The position numbers were made by a program, and so were the translations under genes. This document shows, piece by piece, positions 17,204 through 25,470 of a stretch of DNA of 64,000 bases; positions within the stretch are counted from its first letter, which is position 1; every line of letters starts with the position of its first letter. The stretch comes from Ramlibacter sp. (GTDB lineage Bacteria > Pseudomonadota > Gammaproteobacteria > Burkholderiales > Burkholderiaceae_C): the NCBI GenBank assembly GCA_019635435.1, contig JAHBZM010000001.1, forward strand, positions 434,001 to 498,000, given 5' to 3'. The notes below the pieces were generated by a model. It was not told the DNA's origin, did not search any database, and saw only the letters and a program-made list of their open reading frames with translations.

Positions 17204-18181
17204 ATGACATTTGACGCCGACCGCGCCCTGCGCCTGGCCCAGGAGACATTCGACATCGAGGCCGCCGCGGTGCTGGGCCTCAAAGCCCGCACCGGCGAGG
17301 CCTTCGCACGCGCCGTGCAGCGGATGCTCGGGGTGCGCGGCCGGGTGGTGGTCATGGGCATCGGCAAGAGCGGCCACATCGCGCGCAAGGTGGCCGCCAC
17401 ACTGGCCTCCACCGGCACGCCCGCCATGTTCGTGCACCCGGCCGAGGCCAGCCACGGCGACCTGGGAATGATCAAGCCGATCGACCTGGTGCTGGCCATT
17501 TCCAACAGTGGCGAGGTGGACGAGGTCACCACCCTGCTGCCCGTGATCAAGCGCCTGGGCGCGGCACTCATCGCCATCACCGGCAATGCCGGTTCCACCC
17601 TGGCGCGGCACGCAGACATCGTGCTGGACAGCAGCGTTGAAAAGGAAGCCTGCCCGCTGCAGCTGGCGCCCACCGCAAGCACCACGGCCCAGATGGCGCT
17701 GGGTGACGCGCTCGCGGTGGCCCTGCTCGATGCCCGCGGCTTTCGCGCCGAGGACTTTGCCCGCTCCCACCCCGGCGGGGCGCTGGGCCGCAAGCTGCTC
17801 ACCCATGTGAGCGACCTGATGCGCAGCGGCGACGCCGTGCCGCGCGTGGGGCCGCAGGCCTCGTTCAGCGAACTCATGCGCGAAATGAGCGCCAAGGGCC
17901 TTGGTGCCTCGGCCGTGGTTGACGACAACCAGGCCGTGCTCGGCATCTTCACCGACGGCGACCTGCGCCGCCTGATCGAAAAGGGCGTGGACCTGCGCAC
18001 CGTCACGGCCCGCGAAGTGATGTATTCCAACCCCCGCACCATCCGCCAGGACGCGCTGGCCGTGGAGGCGGTCGAGCTCATGGAGCTGAACCGGATCACC
18101 AGCGTGCTGGTCACCGACGCCGCCGGCAAGCTGTGCGGCGCCCTCAACACCAACGACCTGATGCGAGCCAAGGTGATATGA
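17204..18181 (+). CDS. kdsD: D-arabinose-5-phosphate isomerase
   Basis: A 325-residue enzyme converting ribulose 5-phosphate to arabinose 5-phosphate, the first step to Kdo for lipopolysaccharide. The SIS domain shows VVVMGIGKSGHIARKVAATLASTG and HGDLGMI, then LAISNSGEVDEV. Two CBS domains follow (VSDLMRSGD and VTAREVMYSNP). It overlaps kdsC by ATGA and leads the kdsD-kdsC-lptC set. Confidence 0.96.
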   Translation: MTFDADRALRLAQETFDIEAAAVLGLKARTGEAFARAVQRMLGVRGRVVVMGIGKSGHIARKVAATLASTGTPAMFVHPAEASHGDLGMIKPIDLVLAISNSGEVDEVTTLLPVIKRLGAALIAITGNAGSTLARHADIVLDSSVEKEACPLQLAPTASTTAQMALGDALAVALLDARGFRAEDFARSHPGGALGRKLLTHVSDLMRSGDAVPRVGPQASFSELMREMSAKGLGASAVVDDNQAVLGIFTDGDLRRLIEKGVDLRTVTAREVMYSNPRTIRQDALAVEAVELMELNRITSVLVTDAAGKLCGALNTNDLMRAKVI

Positions 18182-18747
18182 ATCTGCCCGCGGCCCCCGA
18201 CCTCGCACCCGCGCTGGCGTTTGCGCCCGAACTGCTGCTGCAGGCCCAGGGCGTGCGCGTGGCCTTCTTCGACATTGACGGCGTGTTCACCGACGGCGGG
18301 CTGTTCATGTCCGACCACGGCGAAACACTCAAGCGCTTCAACATCCTGGACGGCCTGGGCATCAAGCTGCTGCAACGCGCGGGCATCACGCCGGCGGTCA
18401 TCACGGGCCGGGACTCCAAGGCCCTGCGGGGCCGCCTGCAGGCGCTGGGCGTGACGCATGCGCATTTCGGCACCGAGGACAAGCGTCCCGCCGCCGAGCA
18501 GACCCTGCAGGCGCTGGGCCTGCAGTGGCACCAGGCCGCCGCCATCGGCGACGACTGGCCCGACCTGCCGGTCCTCACGCGCTGCGCGCTGGCGGCGGCG
18601 CCAGCCAATGCCCACGCCGAGGTGCGCGCGCGCGCGGCCTACGTCACGCGCGCCACGGGCGGGCATGGCGCGGCGCGCGAGTTCTGCGACCTGCTGCTGG
18701 TGGCCAGCGGCCGCTACGCGGCCTTGCTGCAGGACCATCTGGCGTGA
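18178..18747 (+). CDS. kdsC: 3-deoxy-D-manno-octulosonate 8-phosphate phosphatase
   Basis: A 189-residue HAD phosphatase releasing Kdo from Kdo-8-phosphate. HAD motif I is FFDIDGVFTDGG, motif II lies in AVITGRDSKAL, the Lys in DKRPAA, and motif IV is IGDDWPDLPVL. The start ATG 18178 overlaps the kdsD stop and has the normal length; the frame is open further upstream. It overlaps lptC by GTGA. Confidence 0.95.
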   Translation: MNLPAAPDLAPALAFAPELLLQAQGVRVAFFDIDGVFTDGGLFMSDHGETLKRFNILDGLGIKLLQRAGITPAVITGRDSKALRGRLQALGVTHAHFGTEDKRPAAEQTLQALGLQWHQAAAIGDDWPDLPVLTRCALAAAPANAHAEVRARAAYVTRATGGHGAAREFCDLLLVASGRYAALLQDHLA

Positions 18748-19382
18748 ACGCCTCCGCGGCCCATGCCGCCCGCATGGGGCTGCGCCTGTGGGACCGGGTC
18801 TCGATCTACCTGCCCATCATCCTCATGGGCGTGCTGGCGCTGGGCACCTACTGGCTGGTGCGCAACACCCCGATCCTGGGCCCCGCCGCCGCCGAAAAGG
18901 CCGCCAGCCATGAGCCGGACTACTTCATGCGCAGCTTCTCGGTGCGCTCGTTTGACGGCGCGGGGCGCCTCAAGAGCGAGGTGTTCGGCGTCGAGGCCCA
19001 TCATTTCCCCGACACCGATACGCTGGAAATCACCCAGCCGCGGATCCGCTCGATCAACGACCAGGGCGTGTTCACCGTGGCCACCGCCGACCGGGCGCTC
19101 AGCAACGCCGACGGCTCCGAAGTCCAGCTCATGGGCAACGCGGTGGTGGTGCGCGAGCCCGCCAGGGACGCGGCCGGCCAGCCGGTGCCGGGCATGGAGT
19201 TCCGCGGGGAATTCCTGCACGCCTTCATGGACACCGAGCGCATCAAGTCGCACAAGCCCGTCACGCTGATCCGCGGCGGCGACCGGTTCACCGCCGACAG
19301 CATGGACTACGACAACCTGGACCGGGTGATGCAGCTGCGCGGGCGGGTTCGCGGCGTGCTCATGCCGCCCGGCGCCCCCTGA
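18744..19382 (+). CDS. lptC: LPS export ABC transporter periplasmic protein LptC
   Basis: About 212 residues with one N-terminal membrane anchor (WDRVSIYLPIILMGVLALGTYWL) and a periplasmic beta-jellyroll, matching LptC, which passes LPS from LptBFG to LptA. GTG 18744 overlaps the kdsC stop; an in-frame ATG about ten codons later is an alternative. The usual downstream lptA and lptB are absent here: the next gene is an unrelated SDR. Confidence 0.9.
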   Translation: MNASAAHAARMGLRLWDRVSIYLPIILMGVLALGTYWLVRNTPILGPAAAEKAASHEPDYFMRSFSVRSFDGAGRLKSEVFGVEAHHFPDTDTLEITQPRIRSINDQGVFTVATADRALSNADGSEVQLMGNAVVVREPARDAAGQPVPGMEFRGEFLHAFMDTERIKSHKPVTLIRGGDRFTADSMDYDNLDRVMQLRGRVRGVLMPPGAP

Positions 19383-19407
19383 CCCCTGCCCACCCAAGGA
19401 AGACAGC

Positions 19408-20181
19408 ATGTCCAAACTGGTATTCATCACCGGCGCTTCCAGCGGGATTGGCCAGGCCCTGGCCTGGCGCTTCCACGAGGCCGGCTGGCGCCTGGCCCTG
19501 GCGGCGCGGCGCACCGGCGAGATCGAGCGCTGGGCCCGCGAGCAGGGCCTGGACCCGGCGCGCTATGCGGTCTACGGCGCCGATGTGGCCGACGTGGCCA
19601 GCGCCGTCGCCGCCGGCCAGGCCTGCATCGCGGCCCAGGGCCTGCCCGACGCCGTGATCGCCAATGCCGGCATCAGCGTCGGGGTGGACACCGCCGTGCG
19701 GGCCGACATCGAGGTGATCGCCCAGACCTTTGCCACCAACAACATCGGCATGGCCGCGACCTTTCACCCGTTTGTGGACGGCATGGCCCGCCGCGGCTCG
19801 GGCGCGCTGGTCGGCATCGGCAGCGTGGCGGGCATCCGGGGCCTGCCCGGCCACGGCGCCTACTGCGCCAGCAAGGCCGCCGCCATCAGCTACTGCGAAA
19901 GCCTGCGCGGCGAACTGCGCGCCAGCGGCGTGAAGGTTGTCACCCTCTGCCCGGGCTACATCGACACCCCGCTGACGCGCGGCAACCGCTACGCCATGCC
20001 CTTTCTCATGTCGCCCCAGGCCTTTGCCGATCAGGCGTTTTCGGCCATTGAAGCGGGCACTAGCTATCGCGTCATCCCATGGCAGATGGGCGTGGTAGCC
20101 AAACTGCTGCGGCTGTTGCCCAACGCCCTTTTTGACCGGGTGCTGGCCGGGCGGCCGCGCAAGCAGCGCCAGGGGGAATAA
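19408..20181 (+). CDS. SDR family oxidoreductase
   Basis: A 257-residue classical short-chain dehydrogenase. It has the cofactor motif TGASSGIG near residue 8, NAGIS, the catalytic Ser in GSVAG and the YCASK motif. AARR after beta-2 suggests NADP preference. The substrate is unknown; the hydrophobic C-terminal segment (VVAKLLRLLPNALFDRVLAG) is shared by membrane-associated SDRs. An AGGAAGAC ribosome site precedes ATG 19408. Confidence 0.9.
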   Translation: MSKLVFITGASSGIGQALAWRFHEAGWRLALAARRTGEIERWAREQGLDPARYAVYGADVADVASAVAAGQACIAAQGLPDAVIANAGISVGVDTAVRADIEVIAQTFATNNIGMAATFHPFVDGMARRGSGALVGIGSVAGIRGLPGHGAYCASKAAAISYCESLRGELRASGVKVVTLCPGYIDTPLTRGNRYAMPFLMSPQAFADQAFSAIEAGTSYRVIPWQMGVVAKLLRLLPNALFDRVLAGRPRKQRQGE

Positions 20182-20274
20182 GTCGCAGCGGGATCGTCGT
20201 TGCGCAACAGGCCTGCGACATGCGGCGCGCTAAGGGCCGCAATGTGTAGCAAAGTGTTTCAAATGTTGCAGTAA

Positions 20275-20790
20275 ATGCGCACAATGGGGTGGAGCCACCC
20301 CATGACCCGCCGCAGATCCCACGCCCATACCAGCGAAGAGCCCCTGACGCAGCTGCTGTACTGCAGCCGCAAGACCCGGGCTTTGCCGGTCACCGAGCTG
20401 CGCAGCCTGGTCGAACACGGGGCCCGCAAAAACCAGCACAGCCAGATCAGCGGCACCCTGCTGGCCGGTTGCGGCCTGTACCTGCAGTTCCTGGAGGGGC
20501 CGGCGGCCGAGGTCAACGCCCTGTGGACCCGGCTGCAGCGCGACCGGCGCCACGTCAAGCCCGTGCTGATGATGCAGAACGCCCGCGGCGCGAGCCGCCT
20601 GTACCCGGCGCATCCCATGGCCTACCAGGGGCAGGTCACGCCGTTGCAGTTCACCTCGCTGGCGCGGGACGTGCGCGAGCACGTCAACGCCCATGCCGTC
20701 TGGCATCTGGGCACGCGTGAGCTGGCCCAGATGGTCGACCGCAGCGCGCGGCGCCAGGAACGTCTTGGACAGGAGCCCGACGATGAGTAA
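20275..20790 (+). CDS. BLUF-domain blue-light sensor
   Basis: A 171-residue stand-alone BLUF protein. All three flavin photocycle residues sit at AppA spacing: Tyr in LLYCS (residue 29), Asn in GARKNQHSQISG (53) and Gln in YLQFLEGP (71), so it should be photoactive with FAD. Usual conserved features such as DRRHVKPV are also present. The start may be ATG 20275 or ATG 20302. It overlaps the next gene by eight bases, implying a functional pair. Confidence 0.9.
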   Translation: MRTMGWSHPMTRRRSHAHTSEEPLTQLLYCSRKTRALPVTELRSLVEHGARKNQHSQISGTLLAGCGLYLQFLEGPAAEVNALWTRLQRDRRHVKPVLMMQNARGASRLYPAHPMAYQGQVTPLQFTSLARDVREHVNAHAVWHLGTRELAQMVDRSARRQERLGQEPDDE

Positions 20791-21415
20791 GTCCCGACCG
20801 GTCGAAATTCTGCAGGAACTCCTGCACCCCCTCGCCCACGGCGGGGAGTTGCCGTGGCACGACCAGATCACCCAGAAAGCCCCGCTGTCGATCCCCGATG
20901 CCCAGTGGGCCTCGGACGACGAGCTGGACGTGCTGCTGGGCGGGCTGATCTGGCGCGAGCGCCGTGCCCTGAAGAAGCGGGTGTCGCACTGGCTGTCGCG
21001 CAGCGTCCTGCTGGCCGTGGTGGACACCCTGGCCTGGCGCGTGGCCGTGCGCCCCCGCGTGACCAAGGACCATCTGCCCGACGCCCGCTTTGTGGCCCGC
21101 CCCTCCAGTGCCGCCACCCCGCCCGACAGCTTCCGCTCGCTGCCGCTGGACGACCTGTTGTGGAAATTCGGGCTCTTTGGGCCTGACAGCCACAAGGTGC
21201 TCCCCCGCAGCTTTCTGGGCCAGCCCCTGGTGCTGCGTCAGCTCCCGCAGGTGTCCGAAGGCCTGCTGGCCCCGCGCCACCTGAGCCTGATGCGCGTGCT
21301 GGGCACCCAGGGCTGGCTCTTCAACGACCTGCTCACGCACCTGGAGGCCAACCGCGACGACCTGCTGCGCGATCTCTGCGCGCTGTACCTGACGCGGGCC
21401 CTGGATCTGGCGTAA
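20783..21415 (+). CDS. hypothetical protein coupled to the BLUF sensor
   Basis: A 210-residue soluble protein of unknown family. The ATG at 20783 lies inside the end of the BLUF gene, so translation is coupled. Features include ELLHPLAHGGELPWHDQITQKAPLS near the start, a basic helix IWRERRALKKRVSHWLSRSVL, and a C-terminal helical part. No catalytic motif or known output domain is visible. Genetic coupling suggests it may be the output partner or a regulator of the photoreceptor. Confidence 0.75.
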   Translation: MSKSRPVEILQELLHPLAHGGELPWHDQITQKAPLSIPDAQWASDDELDVLLGGLIWRERRALKKRVSHWLSRSVLLAVVDTLAWRVAVRPRVTKDHLPDARFVARPSSAATPPDSFRSLPLDDLLWKFGLFGPDSHKVLPRSFLGQPLVLRQLPQVSEGLLAPRHLSLMRVLGTQGWLFNDLLTHLEANRDDLLRDLCALYLTRALDLA

Positions 21416-21430
21416 GGACTTGACCGCCCC

Positions 21431-21480
21431 GCGCTATGGTTTTCATAGCGCACAGTGGCCGCCCGGCAAGGACTCCACAG
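21431..21480 (+). repeat. dispersed Comamonadaceae-type short repeat, intergenic copy
   Basis: Bases 21439-21464 are identical to 54014-54039 (26 bases, through TAGCGCACAGTGGCCGCCC). This copy ends early at GGACTCCA and is followed directly by the terminator. Confidence 0.75.
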
Positions 21481-21481
21481 C

Positions 21482-21508
21482 AAAAAGGCTCCGAAAGGAG
21501 CCTTTTTT
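21482..21508. terminator. bidirectional intrinsic terminator
   Basis: An 11-bp stem (AAAAAGGCTCC/GGAGCCTTTTT) with a GAAA loop, A-run before and T-run after. It separates the BLUF pair from the convergent RRM gene and can serve both strands. Confidence 0.9.
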
Positions 21509-21525
21509 GTTGCCTCGGGGAGGTG

Positions 21526-22017
21526 TCAGTAGCCGCCGCGGCTACCGCCGCCGCCGCCACCGCCACGCGGGCCGGAGCCGTAGGGGCTGCGGAAACCGCC
21601 GTCGCCACCACCGCCGCCGCTGCGGCCACCACCGCCGCCTTCACGACGGCCGCCGCCACCACCACCGCCATAGCCGCCACCACCGCCGCCGCCATAGCCC
21701 CCTCCGCCGCCACCACCGTAGCCGCCGCCACCACCACCGCCGTAACCACCGCTGCGGGGGGGGCGGGCTTCCATGGGACGGGCCTCGTTGACGACGACGC
21801 TGCGGCCACCCAGGGGCTGGCCGTTCATGCCGTTGATGGCTGCCTGCGCTTCCGCGTCGCTGCCCATCTCGACAAAACCGAAGCCCTTGGAACGGCCGGT
21901 GTCGCGCTCCATCATGACCTTGGCGCTGGTGACCGCGCCGAACTGGCCGAAGGCCTGTTCAAGATCGCTGTCGCGCACCGAGTAAGGCAGATTGCCCACG
22001 TACAGTTTGTTGCCCAT
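21526..22017 (-). CDS. glycine-rich RRM RNA-binding protein
   Basis: A 163-residue protein: one RRM (residues 1-80) with RNP2 LYVGNLPY and RNP1 KGFGFVEM, then a tail of about 80 residues made of GGYGGGGGGG blocks and RGG-like ends. Such proteins act as cold- or stress-induced RNA chaperones. ATG 22017 is chosen for the MGNKLYVGNLPYS start and the GAGGAG site upstream. A shorter paralogue lies immediately upstream. The tail's repeated codons produce long GC-rich shadow frames. Confidence 0.92.
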   Translation of the reverse strand: MGNKLYVGNLPYSVRDSDLEQAFGQFGAVTSAKVMMERDTGRSKGFGFVEMGSDAEAQAAINGMNGQPLGGRSVVVNEARPMEARPPRSGGYGGGGGGGYGGGGGGGYGGGGGGGYGGGGGGGRREGGGGGRSGGGGGDGGFRSPYGSGPRGGGGGGGSRGGY

Positions 22018-22191
22018 CAAGGGACTCCTCAAAAAACATTGACCCGAAGCGATGGAGTCCCGAAAACGCATTCAACCCACGAGAGACGCGAAAGTGACCG
22101 GTTCACCGCAAACTAGCGCCAGCTTTTGCGAGCACGCGCGATCGCATTATTAACCAGATATAGCAAAAACAGGCAAGCGCCACGCCATGAA

Positions 22192-22215
22192 AAAAGGGCC
22201 CCAAAGGGCCCTTTT
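22192..22215. terminator. intrinsic terminator of the upstream RRM gene
   Basis: A 10-bp stem AAAAGGGCCC/GGGCCCTTTT with a CAAA loop, flanked by A and T runs; it follows the minus-strand gene ending at 22251. Confidence 0.9.
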
Positions 22216-22250
22216 GATGCACCGAATTGATGCGGTGCGGGGGGGTGCGA

Positions 22251-22586
22251 TCAGTAGCCGCCGCGGCCACCGCCACCACCGCCGTAACCGCCGCCACCAC
22301 CACCGCCGCCGTAGCCACCGCTGCGGGGAGGACGGGCTTCCATCGGACGGGCTTCATTGACCACGAGGCCACGGCCGCCGATTTGCTGGCCGTTCATGCC
22401 GCTGATGGCGGCTTGTGCTTCGGCATCGCTGCCCATTTCGACAAAGCCGAAACCCTTGGAGCGGCCGGTGTCGCGCTCCATCATGACCTTGGCGCTGGAC
22501 ACGGTGCCGTACTGGCTGAATGCCTGCTCCATGTCGCTGTCACGGAAGGAATAGGGCAGGTTGCCCACGTAAAGTTTGTTGCCCAT
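22251..22586 (-). CDS. glycine-rich RRM RNA-binding protein (shorter paralogue)
   Basis: A 111-residue RRM protein nearly identical to its neighbour over the RRM (MGNKLYVGNLPYSFRDSD, KGFGFVEMGSDAEAQAAI, EARPMEARPPRSGGY), but with a glycine tail of only about 25 residues. The leader regions of the two genes also resemble each other (22045-22112 and 22619-22692), so the duplication included the regulatory region. Cold regulation through the leader is plausible but inferred. Confidence 0.92.
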   Translation of the reverse strand: MGNKLYVGNLPYSFRDSDMEQAFSQYGTVSSAKVMMERDTGRSKGFGFVEMGSDAEAQAAISGMNGQQIGGRGLVVNEARPMEARPPRSGGYGGGGGGGGYGGGGGGRGGY

Positions 22587-22758
22587 GAAAGGGACTCCTG
22601 GAAAAAGACGCAAAACGCGATGGAGTCCGCAAAACGCAATCAACAAACCGATAAATTCAAAGACGCGAAACTGACCATTCACCGCAAACTTGTACCGCCC
22701 CTTGCGGCACGGTACTCGGGGATTATCGGCGATATTGGCCGAAACGCGAAACTTGCCG

Positions 22759-22956
22759 CTATTCGTCGTGGTAGTTGCGCCATTGCCGCATGGCGTTTCG
22801 CAGCGTCAGCAGCTGCCGCTCGAAGGGCGGGCAGGCCTTGCAGGCCAGCAGGTGCAGGTGCAGCAACACGCGGCTGTGCAGCGGCAGCGGCCGGTCTTCA
22901 CGGGCCACCATCAGGGCCGCGGCGTCGCGGCAGGAGATCATCGTCGGGCGCTTCAT
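22759..22956 (-). CDS. zinc-finger anti-sigma factor
   Basis: A 65-residue protein with HLHLLACKACPPFERQL, the H-x3-C-x2-C arrangement of zinc-binding anti-sigma (zf-HC2/ZAS) domains, and an earlier Cys in MISCRDAAAL. It overlaps the sigma gene stop by ATGA. There is no membrane segment, so it should be a soluble, redox- or metal-responsive antagonist of the ECF sigma factor encoded just upstream. Confidence 0.85.
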   Translation of the reverse strand: MKRPTMISCRDAAALMVAREDRPLPLHSRVLLHLHLLACKACPPFERQLLTLRNAMRQWRNYHDE

Positions 22957-23522
22957 GGGGCGGGGCGGTTGCCAAACCAGTTCAGTTCCAGGCATTCGCG
23001 CAGGCGCAGCCGGGCGCGGTGCAGCTGGACATACAGGTTGGTCGGCGTGAGCTGCAAGGCCTTACAGATGTCGGCCACCGGCAATTCCAGCCACTCGCGC
23101 ATCAGGAAGACCCGCCCCATGGCCGGCGGCAGCTTGTCGGCGCAGGCTTCCAGCACCTCGAAGAACTGGCGTGAATTCAGGTCCTGCTCGGGGTTGCCCC
23201 AGTCGGCGGGCCGGGCCGCGAAATGCCCGTTGGCCTTGAAGGTCAGCGCGTCCAGCTCCTCGCTGCCGTCGCCCTCTTCAGTGACCAGCGCCACCTCGCG
23301 GGCGTGCAGGCGCAGCGTGTCGATGACCTTGTGCTTGAGGATGCCGACCAGCCAGGTCTTGAGCTGCGAGCGGTTGGCGAACGACTGCGGCTTGGCCAGC
23401 GCGGCAAGCAGGGTCTCGGACACCGCGTCCTCGGCCCAGCTGTCGTTGCGCAACTGCAGCCGGGCAAAACGCAGCAGGTAGGTCCGGTGTTCGACCAGTT
23501 GGCTTTCCAGGGTCATGGTCAT
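22953..23522 (-). CDS. ECF RNA polymerase sigma factor
   Basis: A 189-residue group 4 sigma factor. Region 2 covers LLRFARLQLRNDSWAEDAVSETLLAAL and LKTWLVGILKHKVID; region 4 covers LPPAMGRVFLMREWLEL and LTPTNLYVQLHRARLRLRECL. Starts at 23522 or 23516 are both ATG. It is divergent from the tlpA-buf genes with only 36 bases between, so these are likely targets together with its own promoter. Confidence 0.93.
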   Translation of the reverse strand: MTMTLESQLVEHRTYLLRFARLQLRNDSWAEDAVSETLLAALAKPQSFANRSQLKTWLVGILKHKVIDTLRLHAREVALVTEEGDGSEELDALTFKANGHFAARPADWGNPEQDLNSRQFFEVLEACADKLPPAMGRVFLMREWLELPVADICKALQLTPTNLYVQLHRARLRLRECLELNWFGNRPAP

Positions 23523-23558
23523 GGCTGTAAGAAGGAATCATCGCATACGACAGACGGC

Positions 23559-24110
23559 ATGCTGTCCAGAATCCTGCCCCTTTTATCGCCCCTGTTCCTG
23601 GCCCCCGCGCTGCTCGCCGGGGCCCCGGCGCAGGCCCAGACACCCGCGCCCACGCCGGTGCCAGCGCCCACGTCGGCCGCGGCTCCTGTCACCCATCCGG
23701 TGGTCGAGGGCAAGACGGTGGATGGCAAGCCGTTTTCGCTCAGCTCGCAGCGCGGCAAGGTGGTGCTGCTGATGTTCTGGTCCACCGGCTGCGCCGTGTG
23801 CCGCGACAAGATGCCCGAGCTGCGCCAGAACTACCAGGGCTGGGCCGGCAAGCCGTTCGAGCTGGTGCTGGTCAGCACCGACCGGCGCGTGCAGGACCTG
23901 TATGCCTACGAGCAGATCATCTCGCGCACCGTGCCGCTCAAGCAGCGCTTTGTGCAGCTGTGGGCCGGCGAGGCGGGCTACCGCGACAACCTGGGCGCGC
24001 CCGGGCAGCTGCCCGCCACGCTGCTGATCGACAAGACCGGCAAGGTGGTGGCGCGCTATGCGGGCCGCATGCCGGCCGAGGCCTGGGACCAGGTTGCCGA
24101 ATTGCTGTGA
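23559..24110 (+). CDS. TlpA-like thioredoxin-fold protein, secreted
   Basis: A 183-residue protein with a signal peptide (MLSRILPLLSPLFLAPALLAGAPAQA) and a Pro/Ala/Thr linker, then a thioredoxin fold with the redox motif CAVC (FWSTGCAVCRDKMPEL) and the cis-Pro region LPATLLIDKTG. TlpA/ResA-like proteins reduce or isomerise periplasmic disulfides. It stands between the sigma factor and the bufferin genes, so it may protect or reduce the cysteines of the bufferin. Confidence 0.88.
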   Translation: MLSRILPLLSPLFLAPALLAGAPAQAQTPAPTPVPAPTSAAAPVTHPVVEGKTVDGKPFSLSSQRGKVVLLMFWSTGCAVCRDKMPELRQNYQGWAGKPFELVLVSTDRRVQDLYAYEQIISRTVPLKQRFVQLWAGEAGYRDNLGAPGQLPATLLIDKTGKVVARYAGRMPAEAWDQVAELL

Positions 24111-24200
24111 GGGCCACCCGCCCGCAAAATCCCGTGCGTCCGATCCTGCATCGCTTGCGTATGTAAGAAGTCCGGCTGCGGCCAGACCAAAAACCTGACC

Positions 24201-24219
24201 CCGGGGCAGCCTGCCCCGG
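24201..24219 (+). terminator. GC hairpin between the tlpA-like gene and the bufferin gene
   Basis: CCGGGGCAG and CTGCCCCGG form a 9-bp stem (probably 8 bp with a 3-base loop). No T-run follows, so it may attenuate or stabilise rather than end transcription. The 147-base gap otherwise shows only an AAGGAG site before the next ATG. Confidence 0.35.
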
Positions 24220-24257
24220 ACCCATGTAGACCCCAACCCTGTACCAAGGAGCTTTTC

Positions 24258-24533
24258 ATGAACCAACGTGCCCTCATCGCCTCTGCCGCCGTGTCCCTGC
24301 TGTCCACCCTGATGGTCGCCACGCCGGCCGCCGCGGCCGACAAGGAAAAATGCTTTGGCATCGCCAAGGCCGGGCAAAACGACTGCGCCAACCTCTCGGG
24401 CAGCCATTCGTGCGCCGGCCAGTCCAAGCTGAGCGACGACAAGGGCGAGTGGAAGTACGTGGCCAAGGGCACCTGCAAGACCATGAAGGGCCTGACCGCC
24501 GACGAAGCCAAGGCCGCCGCCAAGAAGGCCTGA
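24258..24533 (+). CDS. bufA: bufferin-family precursor peptide (DUF2282, BufA1 type)
   Basis: A 91-residue protein with a Sec signal peptide (MNQRALIASAAVSLLSTLMV, cut near ATPAAAA) and a small mature part with four cysteines in the family pattern: EKCFGIAKAGQNDCA, SHSCAGQSK and KGTCKTMKG. DUF2282 proteins (bufferins) are RiPP-like peptides whose cysteines are modified by a DUF692 enzyme and which buffer copper in the periplasm. The modifying enzyme and partners follow directly. Confidence 0.9.
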   Translation: MNQRALIASAAVSLLSTLMVATPAAAADKEKCFGIAKAGQNDCANLSGSHSCAGQSKLSDDKGEWKYVAKGTCKTMKGLTADEAKAAAKKA

Positions 24534-24588
24534 CGCGCCCGCGCCTTTCCTGCCGCCCTCCCACCGATGCCCTGATGACCCGCCGGCG

Positions 24589-25470
24589 ATGAACTCCACC
24601 ACGGCGAGCGTTGGCATCGGGTGGCGGCACCCGCATTACGCGCAGCTGCTGGCGCAGCAGCCCGCGCTGGACTTTCTGGAAGTCCACTCCGAGAACTTCT
24701 TTGGCGAGGGCGGCGCGGCGCTGGCCGTGCTGCAACAGGCGCGCGCCGATTACCCCATCAGCCTGCACGGCGTCGGCCTGGCGCTGGGCTCGGCCGCGGG
24801 CATCGACGAAGCGCACCTGGCGCAGCTGCAGCGCCTGGTGTCGCGCATCGAGCCCGTGCGCGTGAGCGACCACGCCTGTTTTGCGCGCGGCACGCTGGGC
24901 GCGCAGCCCGTCCACGCGGCCGACCTGCTGCCCCTGCCCTTCAATGACGAAGCCCTCGCGGTGCTCAGCGCCAACGTGCAGCGCGTGCAGGACCGCTTGC
25001 AGCGCCCGCTGCTGGTGGAGAACCTCTCGGCCTACATCGATCTGGCCGGCAGCGACCAGCCCGAGGCCGGCTTTCTGGTGGCCCTCACGCGGCGCACCGG
25101 CTGCCAGCTGCTGGTGGACGTGAACAACCTCTATGTGAACGCGCTCAATGCGCAGCTTGCGGGCAGCCCGCAAGACCCGCTGCAGGCCTGCCGCGACTGG
25201 CTCGACGCCATCCCGGCCGCGGCCGTGGGCGAGCTGCATGTGGCGGGCCATTGCCGCGTCAGCGACGAACTTGGCGACATCGTCATCGACGACCACGGCA
25301 GCCGCGTCTGCGACGCCGTCTGGCAGCTGCACCGCCACGCGCTGGCGCGCTTTGGCGCGGTGCCCACGCTGGTCGAATGGGACACCGGCATCCCCCCGCT
25401 GGCCGTGCTGCTCGACGAGGCGGCACGGGCGCGTGGCGTGCTGGCCCAACCGCGCGAGGCGCTGGCATGA
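24589..25470 (+). CDS. bufB: MNIO-family (DUF692) bufferin-modifying enzyme
   Basis: A 293-residue TIM-barrel protein of the multinuclear non-heme iron oxidative enzymes. Metal ligand motifs are in order: LEVHSENFF, SLHGVGLALGS, SDHACF, LLVENLSAY, LLVDVNNLYVNA, ELHVAGH and LVEWDTGIPP. These enzymes oxidise peptide cysteines to heterocycles using molecular oxygen. It should act in the cytosol on the precursor encoded upstream. It overlaps the next gene by ATGA. Confidence 0.92.
   Translation: MNSTTASVGIGWRHPHYAQLLAQQPALDFLEVHSENFFGEGGAALAVLQQARADYPISLHGVGLALGSAAGIDEAHLAQLQRLVSRIEPVRVSDHACFARGTLGAQPVHAADLLPLPFNDEALAVLSANVQRVQDRLQRPLLVENLSAYIDLAGSDQPEAGFLVALTRRTGCQLLVDVNNLYVNALNAQLAGSPQDPLQACRDWLDAIPAAAVGELHVAGHCRVSDELGDIVIDDHGSRVCDAVWQLHRHALARFGAVPTLVEWDTGIPPLAVLLDEAARARGVLAQPREALA

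Noticed and set aside
15094..17214. A 706-codon open frame opposite the Kef-type antiporter.
   Set aside because: Gln/His/Arg-rich antisense shadow; the minus-strand antiporter has all expected motifs.
20041..20110. Possible further copy of the dispersed repeat in the SDR gene (TAGCTATC...GTAGCC).
   Set aside because: Only short blocks match and the diagnostic GGACTCCAGCC centre is missing.
21540..21750. Possible CRISPR or tandem-repeat array.
   Set aside because: The regular CCGCCACC pattern is the complement of glycine codons in the RRM protein tail, without unique spacers.
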